In this document: piece after piece, positions 36,792-45,582 of the stretch
How the letters are laid out: the number at the start of each line of letters is the position of its first letter
Numbering within the stretch: the first letter of the stretch is position 1
NCBI RefSeq assembly: GCF_003268635.1
Contig: NZ_CP029639.1
Span: 4,351,501 to 4,415,500 of the forward strand
DNA from: Paenibacillus sp. DCT19
Lineage (GTDB): Bacteria; Bacillota; Bacilli; Paenibacillales; Paenibacillaceae
DNA: 64,000 bases
Reading direction: 5' to 3'
The notes under the pieces: generated by a model
Told to the model about the DNA's origin: nothing
Seen by the model: the letters and a program-made list of their open reading frames with translations, nothing else
Databases searched by the model: none
Made by a program: the position numbers and the translations under genes

Positions 36792-38668
36792 TCTACCCCT
36801 CCAACGTTCCTGTCATAGAGCACCACGGACATAACGGATGCCTGACCTTTCTTGACTTGCTTAAATGGAGCAAAGCTCCATGATTTGACACGATCCGGAT
36901 TGGTAATTACCATCGGCGTTGTCAGTGATGCTGCTTGTTCACGAAGAACAGCGAGATCAAATTTAATCAGCAATTGTCCAGGCTCGACAGTATCGCCCTC
37001 TTGAACAAAAGCTTCAAAATGACCTTTTAATTGTGAAGTATCTATCCCGATATGAAGCAGAACCTCAAGCCCTTCTCGGGTGGAAATGCCTAACGCATGC
37101 ATCGTTGGATACAGATGCATAATTGTACCGAATACAGGAGAGACCAGCTCTCCCCGCTCTGGGACAAAGGCTACCCCATCCCCAACAAGCTTGGCTGCAA
37201 ATATCTGATCGGGCACCTCTTCAATCGGCAGCATTTTCCCCTGTACAGGCGCACAGAACAGCACTTGCGGCAGATCTCGTTCCAGTAGCTTCGCAATTTC
37301 TTCACGAATCAATTCGGAATAGGTACCGAATACCACCTGTACGTTTCCTCCGCCCAGCTTGATCAACCCGGCTGAGCCCATGCTCTTCATCGCACCCGTG
37401 TCGATCAGGCGATCGTCATGCACCGTCAGACGAAGACGTGTGATACACGCTTCAACCTGCACAATGTTGCTTTTGCCACCGAGCGCTTCCAAAATCAACG
37501 GAGCCTGGTAAGGAATATTGCCTACCCAATCCTCTAACATCGAGCCTTCTTCACGTCCTGGTGTAGGAATCTTGAATGTACGAATCGCCCAGCGGAACAA
37601 AAAGTAATAGACTAGCCCGTATAGTATGCCAATCGGAATAAGCTTCCAAGCATTCTCTGATAGATGAAAATTGAGTATGTAATCAATTATACCTGCAGAG
37701 TACGAGAACCCGTGTCGTATATCAAGCCAATAACTAATCCACATCGCAATACCAGACATAACCGCATGCACAATAAACAGATAAGGAGCTGCAAATAAAA
37801 AGGCAAACTCGATCTGTTCGGAAACTCCTGTCAGGAAACAGACTAATGCTGAAGTAAGAAATGTTTTCTTAATCTTCGGCTTCAAGTCTTCCCGGGCTTC
37901 CTGAATAATGGCAAACGCAATCGCTGGAATAGCGAACATCATGATCGGGAACAACCCGGCCATGAAGAAACCTGCAGATGGATCACCAGCAAAGAACCGA
38001 GGCAAATCCCCCTGTACAATGTTTCCGTCAGGCGTTTCGAATGTACCCAATTGAAACCAGAATACATTGTTCAGCAGATGATGTAAGCCAAAAGCAACCA
38101 ATACCCTGTAGAGCACGCCATAGATGAACAATCCGAAACCACCGAGACTGTATTCCCATGTGGCAACCGCGTTCAATCCATGCTGCAGTATTGGAGCGAT
38201 CCATAACATAAAACAGGAGAACAGCGCCGAGCAGAGCCCAACAATGAGCAAAACGAATCTAGAACCGCCAAAAAATTGCAATATTTCGGGCAGTTTAATG
38301 CTCTTAAATCGATTATGCATTACCCCAGCCAGTGCGCCGAGTATAATTCCGATTAAGGAAGCAGGCTGAACGGTGCCATCGCCAAAGTTGCGAGTCACCT
38401 GATCATATATGACGATACCAGCCAGCGCAGCGAGTCCCGCTTGTCCGGCCTGGTTGGAGAGTCCCAGCGCTACACCGACCGCAAATAAATAGGGCAAAAA
38501 ATAAAAAATACCGTGTCCAGCCACGGTAGACACTTCACCAACAACGTTCATCCCCCAGGCGTCCCAGGGCAAACTGCCAACACTAAGCAAAATTGCGGCG
38601 GCGGGCAGGACCATTGTAGGCAGCATTACCGCTCTTCCGAGCTGCTGCAAGGATCCGAGCCAATTCAT
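36788..38668 (-). CDS. PTS glucose/N-acetylglucosamine EIICBA
   Basis: 626-aa transporter with all three domains fused. EIIC: about ten membrane helices with GLHHLLNNVFWFQLGTFET and LTGVSEQIEFAFLFAAPYLF. EIIB: phosphocysteine in EACITRLRLTV near 407. EIIA: GDGVAFVPERGELVSPVFG and the phosphohistidine region VLLHIGIDTSQLKG near 551. The substrate is glucose or GlcNAc; the sequence does not separate the two. AAAGGAGAGG precedes the ATG. It is translationally coupled to ptsI. A possible promoter is TTGACA at about 38713-38718 (minus strand), with a weak -10. Confidence 0.93.
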   Translation of the reverse strand: MNWLGSLQQLGRAVMLPTMVLPAAAILLSVGSLPWDAWGMNVVGEVSTVAGHGIFYFLPYLFAVGVALGLSNQAGQAGLAALAGIVIYDQVTRNFGDGTVQPASLIGIILGALAGVMHNRFKSIKLPEILQFFGGSRFVLLIVGLCSALFSCFMLWIAPILQHGLNAVATWEYSLGGFGLFIYGVLYRVLVAFGLHHLLNNVFWFQLGTFETPDGNIVQGDLPRFFAGDPSAGFFMAGLFPIMMFAIPAIAFAIIQEAREDLKPKIKKTFLTSALVCFLTGVSEQIEFAFLFAAPYLFIVHAVMSGIAMWISYWLDIRHGFSYSAGIIDYILNFHLSENAWKLIPIGILYGLVYYFLFRWAIRTFKIPTPGREEGSMLEDWVGNIPYQAPLILEALGGKSNIVQVEACITRLRLTVHDDRLIDTGAMKSMGSAGLIKLGGGNVQVVFGTYSELIREEIAKLLERDLPQVLFCAPVQGKMLPIEEVPDQIFAAKLVGDGVAFVPERGELVSPVFGTIMHLYPTMHALGISTREGLEVLLHIGIDTSQLKGHFEAFVQEGDTVEPGQLLIKFDLAVLREQAASLTTPMVITNPDRVKSWSFAPFKQVKKGQASVMSVVLYDRNVGGVE

Positions 38669-39035
38669 GGCGACCTCTCCTTTCTATCCTTGATGGTAAG
38701 CTTTAAGAAACGTTTTGTCAAAGCAAAACAGCAACCTGCTAGAAAGTTAATTATACTCCGCAATCACATACCAAAAAGACCACTTGTTGATGTGGCCATC
38801 ACAATAAATAAAACGTTATATAGTCTTTAGAAAGGCTGGAATGTCATCTAAGCCATTGGTGCTATATTTCGATCAACCTAATGCAGTTATGCTATATAAA
38901 AAAAAGAAAATCCCCGTTAACTTTGCCTTCGTTAACGGGATTTTCTACGTGTATCACCTGATCGTATAAAGTTTTCTGTCCTATCACCAGGCATAACACA
39001 ATTTCACGACCGCCGCAAAACGACGTAAATGGCGT
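38669..39035. other. Gap upstream of the PTS operon
   Basis: About 370 bp with the PTS operon 5' region on the left and the terminator of the CoA-binding gene on the right. Two AAAACGTT motifs (38709-38716 and 38810-38818) resemble half of a cre but do not fit the full consensus. No gene seen. Confidence 0.5.
38899..38945 (-). terminator. Terminator of the CoA-binding protein gene
   Basis: Minus strand AAAATCCCGTTAAC...GTTAACGGGGATTTT followed by CTTTTTTTT. Confidence 0.85.
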
Positions 39036-39470
39036 TTAGTTGCGTCCAGCACCGCGCAGAACGATGGAGTCTTCGACCTTGATACAACGATTCGTAACAG
39101 CCGTCAGACCGTTCTCAGCCGCAATCTGCACTGCCTCATCGCTATGGATGCCCAGTTGCAGCCACAACACGTTAGCTTTGATCGCCGCAGCCTCTCGTGC
39201 TACATCAGCACAATACTCTTCCCGACGAAACACATTAACGATATCTACTGGTTCTGGAATATCCGCGAGCGTGGCGTACACCGTTTCTCCAAGAATCTCA
39301 CCTTGCGCCTGTGGGTTCACAGGAATGATGCGATATCCTCTGCTTTGCATAGCTTCAGCAACCATGTAGGATGTGCGATCTGATTTGTCTGATAATCCAA
39401 CGACAGCGATGTTGCCTGCATTACGCAAAATTTGTCCAATTTCTTCACGAGTAGGGTTGTTAAATTCCAT
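39036..39470 (-). CDS. CoA-binding protein (YccU family)
   Basis: 144-aa Rossmann-fold protein of the CoA_binding_2 family. GNIAVVGLSDKSDRTSYMVA carries the glycine-rich nucleotide loop, followed by GYRIIPVNPQA and WLQLGIHSDEA. Members bind CoA, but the function is not known. AAGGATGGTGC precedes the ATG at 39470; upstream in-frame ATGs have no ribosome binding site. It follows aroA on the same strand. Confidence 0.88.
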   Translation of the reverse strand: MEFNNPTREEIGQILRNAGNIAVVGLSDKSDRTSYMVAEAMQSRGYRIIPVNPQAQGEILGETVYATLADIPEPVDIVNVFRREEYCADVAREAAAIKANVLWLQLGIHSDEAVQIAAENGLTAVTNRCIKVEDSIVLRGAGRN

Positions 39471-39604
39471 GTTCAAGCACCATCCTTTTCTGCTCAAAGA
39501 TTTCAGCTGATTTCGAACTTCGATGCTGATCATATACCGCCAGGGGGCATGCTTCATAACCACAAGCGGACTTTTGGAACTACCCCCTCAACGTGAGGGT
39601 TGTT

Positions 39605-40900
39605 TTACTCTTTTACCCATTGTACGGAGGCACCAAGCGCCTGCAAGTGATCGAAGTATTGTGGGTAAGACTTGGCTACATGGTGCGCATCCCGAATGCG
39701 AAGCGGTTGCTTGGCACGAAGTCCAACAACGGTTAGAGCCATGATGACCCGGTGATCATAATGAGCATTAATCTCAACGCCACCTTCAACGCCCTCTGGC
39801 CGTCCATGCACGATGATCTCCGCCTGACGCTCTTCGACGTTCGCTCCCGCCTTACGAAGCTCATTCAAGTAATCCGTAATTCGGTCACATTCCTTATAGC
39901 GCAGGTTCTCTACATTATAGAACCGTGAGGTTCCTTCCGCAAACACAGCTGCTGCTACCATGGCCAGAACTGCATCTGTTGCAGCATCTCCGTCGAATTC
40001 GATCGCCTTTAATTTCCCGTTCCCTTGCACGTGCACAACATTGTTCTCATGTGTCAGAGGTACTTCCATCATGCGGAGTACATCCACGATGGCACGTTCC
40101 CCCTGCTTGCTCTGTTCCATCAAACGCAAGATTTTCACATCCGACTGTGTCACCGCTGCCGCCGCGAGAACCGCCGCTGAACCTGGGTAGTCTCCTTGAA
40201 CGGTATATGTCTGTGGTTGGTATGACTGGCCGCCAGGTACACGGAAGGACATGTAATCATCGCTTGCATGGATAACGATTCCTGCTTGCTCCAATACCTC
40301 CAGCGTTTGTCCGATCACGACCTTGGACTTCAGATCATTCAGCACTTCGATTGTGCTATCTTCTGCAAGCATAGGTGTTACAAAGAGTAATGCACTCAGA
40401 TATTGGGAGCTCACCGAACCGGATACACGGATATGCCCACCTTTGGGTTTGCCACCTTTGATCGTAATAGGTAGACGTCCTTGTTCATGCTGAACTTCCA
40501 CACCAAGTTGTCCCAGAGCATCAATCAGATCATCATGTGGACGCTTGCCAAGTGAATCTGGATACGTATTGACAAAAGTAACCTCAGGACATAATGCCGT
40601 TACACCCATCAAAAAACGTAAAACAGCACCCGCGTTGCCTACATTCAGTTCACGTACATCGCGTGGGTGGCTACCGAAACCTTGAATTACGATTTTGTTA
40701 TCGTCTTCTTCCAGAACTGCACCTAGATCACGAATACATCTACGCATCGCGTCACTATCTTCACTATGCGCAGGGAAATGGATTGTGCTTGTGCCTTCTG
40801 CCAATGCCGCAGCTAGCAAATAACGTGTTGTGTAGTTTTTGGAGGACAAGGCTCCAATTTCCCCTTTCAGGGAGGGAGTAGGTGTTACGATAACGTCCAT
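39605..40900 (-). CDS. aroA: EPSP synthase-like protein, divergent S3P/glyphosate loop
   Basis: 431-aa 5-enolpyruvylshikimate-3-phosphate synthase homologue (shikimate-3-phosphate plus PEP to EPSP). Most active-site positions are present: KRPHDDL, SGSVSSQYLSALL, ATDAVLAM (Asp), LRYKECDRI (Glu, Arg), HYDHRVIMAL and VAKSYPQYF (Lys). Two places differ from E. coli: SSKNYTTR replaces GSKSVSNR, so Ser23 is Asn, and GNAGAVLRFL replaces GNAGTAMRPL, so Thr97 is Ala and Pro101 is Phe. AAGGAG precedes ATG 40900. It may be a second aroA or a paralogue with another enolpyruvyl role. Confidence 0.85.
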   Translation of the reverse strand: MDVIVTPTPSLKGEIGALSSKNYTTRYLLAAALAEGTSTIHFPAHSEDSDAMRRCIRDLGAVLEEDDNKIVIQGFGSHPRDVRELNVGNAGAVLRFLMGVTALCPEVTFVNTYPDSLGKRPHDDLIDALGQLGVEVQHEQGRLPITIKGGKPKGGHIRVSGSVSSQYLSALLFVTPMLAEDSTIEVLNDLKSKVVIGQTLEVLEQAGIVIHASDDYMSFRVPGGQSYQPQTYTVQGDYPGSAAVLAAAAVTQSDVKILRLMEQSKQGERAIVDVLRMMEVPLTHENNVVHVQGNGKLKAIEFDGDAATDAVLAMVAAAVFAEGTSRFYNVENLRYKECDRITDYLNELRKAGANVEERQAEIIVHGRPEGVEGGVEINAHYDHRVIMALTVVGLRAKQPLRIRDAHHVAKSYPQYFDHLQALGASVQWVKE

Positions 40901-41037
40901 GAATGAATTCTCCTTCATTATTCAAATTATTAAGATACTAGAATCATAAACAAGGGCATCTTGCCTAAATTGACATTCCCTGCATCGCTTGGGTATCATT
41001 ATAAGCGTTAAGTCGATACAGAAAAGAGGATCTGAAT

Positions 41038-41343
41038 ATGACGCAAATTGCTGAAATTGAAACGTCTGAACTACGCCGCCGTTTACAGGCTGGCGAGAAG
41101 TTGCAGATGATAGACGTCCGTGAGGACGAAGAGGTCGCACAAGGCATGATTGAGGGAGCGAAGCACATCCCCCTAGGTCAAATTCCAGACAGACTGTCTG
41201 AAATTGAGAAGTCAGGTGAGATCGTCCTCATCTGTCGCAGTGGTTACCGCAGCGAGCGTGCTGCCGAATATCTGCAACAACTTGGCTACGAAGGCTGCAC
41301 CAACATGGTTGGCGGCATGCTGCAATGGCAACAGGAAGACTAG
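41038..41343 (+). CDS. Rhodanese-like domain protein
   Basis: 101-aa single rhodanese domain. The active-site loop CRSGYRSER (Cys near 63) matches sulfurtransferases that carry a persulfide. IDVREDEEVAQGMIEGAKHI is the other signature. The sulfur acceptor is unknown. AGAGGATCTGAAT precedes the ATG. It lies between aroA and aroK on the opposite strand and has its own terminator. Confidence 0.92.
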   Translation: MTQIAEIETSELRRRLQAGEKLQMIDVREDEEVAQGMIEGAKHIPLGQIPDRLSEIEKSGEIVLICRSGYRSERAAEYLQQLGYEGCTNMVGGMLQWQQED

Positions 41344-41346
41344 TCG

Positions 41347-41370
41347 AACGAGCCGCTCGGCTCGTTTTTT
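41347..41370 (+). terminator. Terminator of the rhodanese gene
   Basis: AACGAGCC, four-base loop, GGCTCGTT, then TTTT. Confidence 0.85.
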
Positions 41371-41423
41371 CATTACACTGTACTTCTCACACCTCTATAA
41401 AAAAACACACGGCGATTACAGGC

Positions 41424-41933
41424 TTAGACGCGGTAATGCGCTAAAATTAAACGAGTCACTTCAGCCGCGGATAACGACGTAGTATCCACTGTGTAATGCG
41501 CAAACCGATACGCGTCTTTGCGTTCCTCCATAATCGTCTGGATTCGTTCCTCCGCATTGCCTGCCAGTAATGGACGATTGTCACAACCACTCACACGCTC
41601 TACAATCACTGCGGGATCTGCAGTCAGCGCAACGACCCAGCCATTCTTGGACATCACATCACAGTTGTCAGCACGCAGTACAACTCCGCCTCCAGTTGCA
41701 ATGATCTGTGCCTTCTTCTCTAGTACAGAGCACAGCACCCGACTCTCTGCATCCCGGAAGTAAGTCTCGCCTTTGCTTGTGAACAATTCAGGAATTGTAC
41801 ATCCTTCCTCTTTCTCCACTGCGGCGTCCACATCAACCAGTCGATAGCCTAGTTCGCGTGCAAGTAAATCTGCAACTGTTGATTTGCCGGTTCCCATCAT
41901 ACCGATGAGTATAATATTGTTAGCCTTGCTCAA
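41424..41933 (-). CDS. aroK: Shikimate kinase
   Basis: 169-aa P-loop kinase that phosphorylates shikimate. Walker A is GMMGTGKST, the shikimate-binding DVDAAVEKEEG follows near 35, GGGVV near 80 and RPLLAG near 117 (lid). AAGGAG lies 8 nt before TTG 41933, which I take as the start; GTG 41942 has no spacing to it. A degenerate copy of the palindromic repeat lies just upstream. With aroA it supplies two consecutive shikimate-pathway steps. Confidence 0.93.
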   Translation of the reverse strand: MSKANNIILIGMMGTGKSTVADLLARELGYRLVDVDAAVEKEEGCTIPELFTSKGETYFRDAESRVLCSVLEKKAQIIATGGGVVLRADNCDVMSKNGWVVALTADPAVIVERVSGCDNRPLLAGNAEERIQTIMEERKDAYRFAHYTVDTTSLSAAEVTRLILAHYRV

Positions 41934-41955
41934 AAGGTACACTCCTTTATTTCAA

Positions 41956-42011
41956 GAGGTTATTCAAAAAGTTCGCTTTGGATGACGAAACATCATTTTG
42001 AATTCGCATTT
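41956..42011 (+). repeat. Intergenic palindromic repeat, degenerate copy 3
   Basis: AGGTTATTCAAAAAG, then GATGACGAAACATC, then ATTTTGAATTCGCATTT. Its outer parts match copies 1 and 2; the centre differs. Confidence 0.5.
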
Positions 42012-42123
42012 CAAGCATTTCTTGAGCACTTTTGTCCTATCATAACACAGCCCTGCTAACTGGGGAAGGCTAGAGCGCTGACGGTGGAAGTCAGAAAGAT
42101 TAATGACCTTCTATCGCGCAATG

Positions 42124-42166
42124 AAAAAGACCCAGCAACTCCGGCATAGCCGAGATTGTGGGTCTT
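42124..42166 (-). terminator. Terminator of the 6-phosphogluconate dehydrogenase gene
   Basis: Minus strand AAGACCCACAATCTCGGC...GCCGGAGTTGCTGGGTCTT followed by TTTC. Confidence 0.85.
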
Positions 42167-42204
42167 CTTATTAGAGGTAATCGCAAGCGATCCTCCCTCC
42201 GAGA

Positions 42205-43614
42205 CTACTCCATCCAGTTGTGGTGGAAGCTGCCTTCTTTGTCCACACGTTTGAACGTGTGTGCACCGAAGTAGTCACGTTGTGCTTGCAACAGGTTTGC
42301 AGGCAAACGCTCTGTGCGGTAGCTATCGTAGTAGGACAACGCACTGGAGAAACCAGGAACCGGAATTCCTTGTTGTACAGCAGCTGCTACGACTTCACGC
42401 CATGCGCCTTGGTAAGATTCAACGATATTTTGGAAGTATGGATCTAAGAGCAGGTTTTTGAGCGCTGCATCTTTATCGTATGCTTCTTTGATGTTTTGCA
42501 GGAACTGTGAACGGATGATGCAGCCACCGCGGAAGATCATGGCGATGTTGCCATATTTCAAATCCCAGCCGTACTCATCGGATGCAGCACGCATCTGAGC
42601 GAAGCCTTGAGCGTAGGATACGATTTTACTTGCGAAGAGTGCTTTACGCACGTTCTCAATGAAGGCTTTTTTGTCGCCAGAGAATGCTTCTGTCGCAGGA
42701 CCATTCAGAATTTTGCTTGCTGCTACGCGCTCGTCTTTCATCGCAGACAAGAAACGGGAGAATACGGATTCAGTAATCATGGACAGTGGTACGCCGAGAT
42801 CAAGCGCGCTTTGGCTTGTCCATTTACCTGTTCCTTTTTGTCCAGCTGCATCCAAGATCACGTCGACCATTGGTTTACCGGTTTCTGGATCGTATTTGGA
42901 GAAGATATCTGCTGTGATCTCGATCAGGTAGCTATCCAGTTCCCCTTGATTCCATTCCGTGAAGATCTCATGCAGCTCTTCTACGGAAACGTTAAGTACG
43001 GATTTGAGCAGGTGGTATGCTTCGCCAATCAATTGCATATCACCGTATTCGATACCATTGTGAACCATTTTGACATAGTGTCCTGCACCGTCTGGTCCAA
43101 TATATGTACAACAAGGATCATCGCCAACTTTAGCTGAAATTGCTGTCAGGATTGGCTCTACTAGTTTATATGCACTCTCTTGTCCACCTGGCATAATGGA
43201 AGGACCTTTCAATGCGCCTTCTTCACCACCAGATACGCCTGTGCCGATGAAACGGATACCTTTGTCTTCCAGTTCTTTGCTGCGACGTTGGGTATCAGGG
43301 AAGTATGCATTTCCTCCATCAATGATGATGTCGCCTTCATCCAGATGAGGCAGCAATTGTTCAATGGTTGCGTCTGTCGCTTTACCTGCTTGAACCATGA
43401 TCAAAATTTTGCGTGGGGATTCCAGGGATGCTACGAATTCTTCAATCGAGAACGTACCTGTCAGATTTTTACCCTCGGCTTCTTTCAGAAGATCCTCTGT
43501 TTTCTCTTGGGAACGGTTGTATACCGATACCGTGAAACCTCTGCTTTCAATGTTAAGGGCCAAATTTTTGCCCATGACAGCCAGTCCGATTACGCCGATC
43601 TGTTGTTTAGTCAT
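42205..43614 (-). CDS. gndA: 6-phosphogluconate dehydrogenase (NADP+, decarboxylating)
   Basis: 469-aa pentose-phosphate pathway enzyme converting 6-phosphogluconate to ribulose 5-phosphate with NADPH production. The dinucleotide loop is [20 protein letters not shown], the substrate motif is [20 protein letters not shown], and [20 protein letters not shown] holds the catalytic Lys and Asn. It is long-form length (about 470) and complete. GGAG is 6 nt before ATG 43614; the ATG at 43626 has no proper spacing. Monocistronic. Confidence 0.95.
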   Translation of the reverse strand: MTKQQIGVIGLAVMGKNLALNIESRGFTVSVYNRSQEKTEDLLKEAEGKNLTGTFSIEEFVASLESPRKILIMVQAGKATDATIEQLLPHLDEGDIIIDGGNAYFPDTQRRSKELEDKGIRFIGTGVSGGEEGALKGPSIMPGGQESAYKLVEPILTAISAKVGDDPCCTYIGPDGAGHYVKMVHNGIEYGDMQLIGEAYHLLKSVLNVSVEELHEIFTEWNQGELDSYLIEITADIFSKYDPETGKPMVDVILDAAGQKGTGKWTSQSALDLGVPLSMITESVFSRFLSAMKDERVAASKILNGPATEAFSGDKKAFIENVRKALFASKIVSYAQGFAQMRAASDEYGWDLKYGNIAMIFRGGCIIRSQFLQNIKEAYDKDAALKNLLLDPYFQNIVESYQGAWREVVAAAVQQGIPVPGFSSALSYYDSYRTERLPANLLQAQRDYFGAHTFKRVDKEGSFHHNWME

Positions 43615-43882
43615 CTGGTCTCCCATCCTTTACTCCAATTGATTTTTAATGATATTGTCTCTCAACAACACTCTCATTTTAACGGTTTTACGTATAGAAG
43701 TGAACCCCGCAGAGCATCTACACCACGAGAAAACGCCCCAATCCGTCAAGGAGTTCATTGTATTTTCATAATTACCTGGGATGGGACAGACACATCTTGT
43801 GTAAATCGTTTCGTTTCAAGGCTGTATACCTTTGATGTTATACTAGAATCCATTGAATGACATGATGAGGAGGAGAGAACAA

Positions 43883-44488
43883 ATGGAGGTTGAGCAGCTC
43901 TCGAACGAAGAACGATTATCGCTAGATATTCGTAGAACCTTTCTTCTAGGCTCGTATATGGCTGAATGGGGGATGCCACAGTTCAGAATCATTCTATCTA
44001 AGCCAGAAAGAAATGTGTATGTGGAAATCTATTACTTTCCAGCCAAAACTCAATCAGACGTGGCAAGATTTGTTACGGTAGGATTGTCACAGGCAACCCG
44101 TCCATCAGGTGATCTGGTAGCGGCTGAATGGATGCTTGCACTGCAATCGGATCTTGGTGGTGAACATGTGGAACGCATCAACACGTATCTGGCTGATTTA
44201 ATATCACATCATATTGAGAATGTTCCGAATTCAAGCATTCCCCGTGTAATGCCACCAAGCAACATTGCACCAGCTGGTTGGAATGCAACTGCTCTACTTA
44301 TTGATGAATTACGTGGAGAAAACGAATCTTTGGAACAAATTCATGTAGGTCAAGAGATGATTCCACTGCTCTGGGTCGTGCCGATTACTCCATATGAAGC
44401 TGATCTCATCCTCAATCAAGGGATAGATCACTTCGATGCCTTGGTTGAAAGCTCGAGCTTCTCCATTATCGACCCTTCTCGCCCGTAA
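43883..44488 (+). CDS. Suppressor-of-fused (SUFU) domain protein
   Basis: 201-aa SUFU-like protein. The typical C-terminal part LLWVVPITPYEADLILNQGI, then DHFDAL is present, as is FRIILSKPERNVYVEIYYFP. Bacterial SUFU proteins occur as immunity proteins of polymorphic toxins or as orphans; no toxin gene is next to this one, so the role is open. GAGGAGGAGAG precedes the ATG at 43883. Single gene with a terminator. Confidence 0.85.
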   Translation: MEVEQLSNEERLSLDIRRTFLLGSYMAEWGMPQFRIILSKPERNVYVEIYYFPAKTQSDVARFVTVGLSQATRPSGDLVAAEWMLALQSDLGGEHVERINTYLADLISHHIENVPNSSIPRVMPPSNIAPAGWNATALLIDELRGENESLEQIHVGQEMIPLLWVVPITPYEADLILNQGIDHFDALVESSSFSIIDPSRP

Positions 44489-44531
44489 CTTCACCATTGT
44501 TCCTTTCATGAGGATCATCCGATACAGCAAT

Positions 44532-44560
44532 GAAAGCCCTGGCGTGTGCCGGGGCTTTAT
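44532..44560 (+). terminator. Terminator of the SUFU gene
   Basis: AAAGCCCTGGC/GCCGGGGCTTT stem then ATTTA. Confidence 0.85.
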
Positions 44561-44589
44561 TTACGAGTGTAATCTACAATTTGTATGTT

Positions 44590-45189
44590 TCATGCTTCCA
44601 GCATCAACAGATGTCCGGATAAACGCTGCAATACTTCGCGGCAGGCGTTTGCTTTTTCCGTATTATTGAGCTGTATGGCGTTATGCAGACGTTCCAGTTC
44701 ATCATCCACTTCCATGCGCAACAGCATCAGCCGCTCCTCACCTTCACGCGAGAGGAACATTTCTTCCATTTCTTCCGCCGTAGGCGCAGGTTCCTTTTGA
44801 AAAATAACCCGTTGCTTGAACCCGGATACCTCCACCAAACGAATCACTTCACCAAACAAAATGTTCTCTACCGTCATCTGCTGATCCTTGAATCGTTTTA
44901 CAACGGCATGCCCTCGTGTGTCACCGATAAGCTTCTCCAGCCATTCCGCTAGCTTCGCGTCCTTGATGAGGTAATCACCCGTCATTTTGTAATTGCCACT
45001 GCGTGTCTGTTGAAAACGGAGCTTTACCAGCTTACGCCCAGTACGGACTGACAAGATAAAGAAGGATTCGTCCTCGCTCCAATATAGTGAATAGCCCTCA
45101 CGAATAAGGTCTTTGATCAAATTTTGGATATGCCGACGGTTGAACCGCAGCTCCAGATTGCAATATTCAACTTCATAACTCTTATTCAC
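44590..45189 (-). CDS. Uncharacterised 199-aa protein
   Basis: No family recognised. The N-terminal half is a mixed alpha/beta region with several aromatic strands (YSLYWSEDESFFILSVRTGR); the C-terminal 60 residues are a charged helix suited to a coiled coil (EEMEEMFLSREGEERLMLLR). It starts at GTG 45189 with GGAGGGGAG just upstream; the ATG five codons earlier lies inside that site. Probably a lineage-specific core gene. Confidence 0.7.
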   Translation of the reverse strand: MNKSYEVEYCNLELRFNRRHIQNLIKDLIREGYSLYWSEDESFFILSVRTGRKLVKLRFQQTRSGNYKMTGDYLIKDAKLAEWLEKLIGDTRGHAVVKRFKDQQMTVENILFGEVIRLVEVSGFKQRVIFQKEPAPTAEEMEEMFLSREGEERLMLLRMEVDDELERLHNAIQLNNTEKANACREVLQRLSGHLLMLEA

Positions 45190-45582
45190 GGCACTCCCCT
45201 CCATCTGTACCGGATCTACACCGGTTCGCTTCTTACATCGCTTTTTACATGGCTTCTTCTACATCGGCTTACCCTATTTTATACTTCATTTTATGTAAGG
45301 GTACTTGGTTATTTGACTATTTTTCACTGAATCAACCGAAGGACCAGACCTTTCCGCAGGCGCACAGGGGCAAGCCCCTGATTTTCATGATATAATAGAC
45401 GCGAAATGGAGGAATACAGATGGATTTTTCCAAGGGATGAATGCCATCTCACAAAAATGGAGCTTGTTCTCTAACGGACTATAGCTATCTTCAAAAGGTT
45501 AGAAATAACAAAGGGAATGTCACAACCGATCTGGTTGACGACACTCCCTTTTGGTGTTGAATCCATTCTTCATAGATATGCG
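45190..45582. other. Gap with a candidate tiny transcript
   Basis: TATAAT (45391-45396), GGAGG (45408-45412) and an ATG at 45420 form a neat expression signal, followed by only six codons before TGA, then a strong inverted repeat at 45509-45552. Adding one G at 45434-45436 would extend the frame to 21 codons (ending at 45484). Confidence 0.4.
45509..45552. terminator. Inverted repeat acting as terminator between convergent units
   Basis: AAAGGGAATGTC-AACC / GGTT-GACGACACTCCCTTT with TTTT tail on the plus strand; 30 bp after the MFS stop on the minus strand. Confidence 0.7.

Noticed and set aside
38700..38820. cre sites upstream of the PTS operon
   Set aside because: The AAAACGTT motifs lack the outer TG and CA positions of the consensus.
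43883..44488. SUFU protein as immunity protein of a polymorphic toxin
   Set aside because: No secreted toxin or delivery gene lies beside it.
45124..45330. 68-codon plus-strand frame beside the 199-aa gene
   Set aside because: It starts inside the opposite gene and lacks a ribosome binding site.
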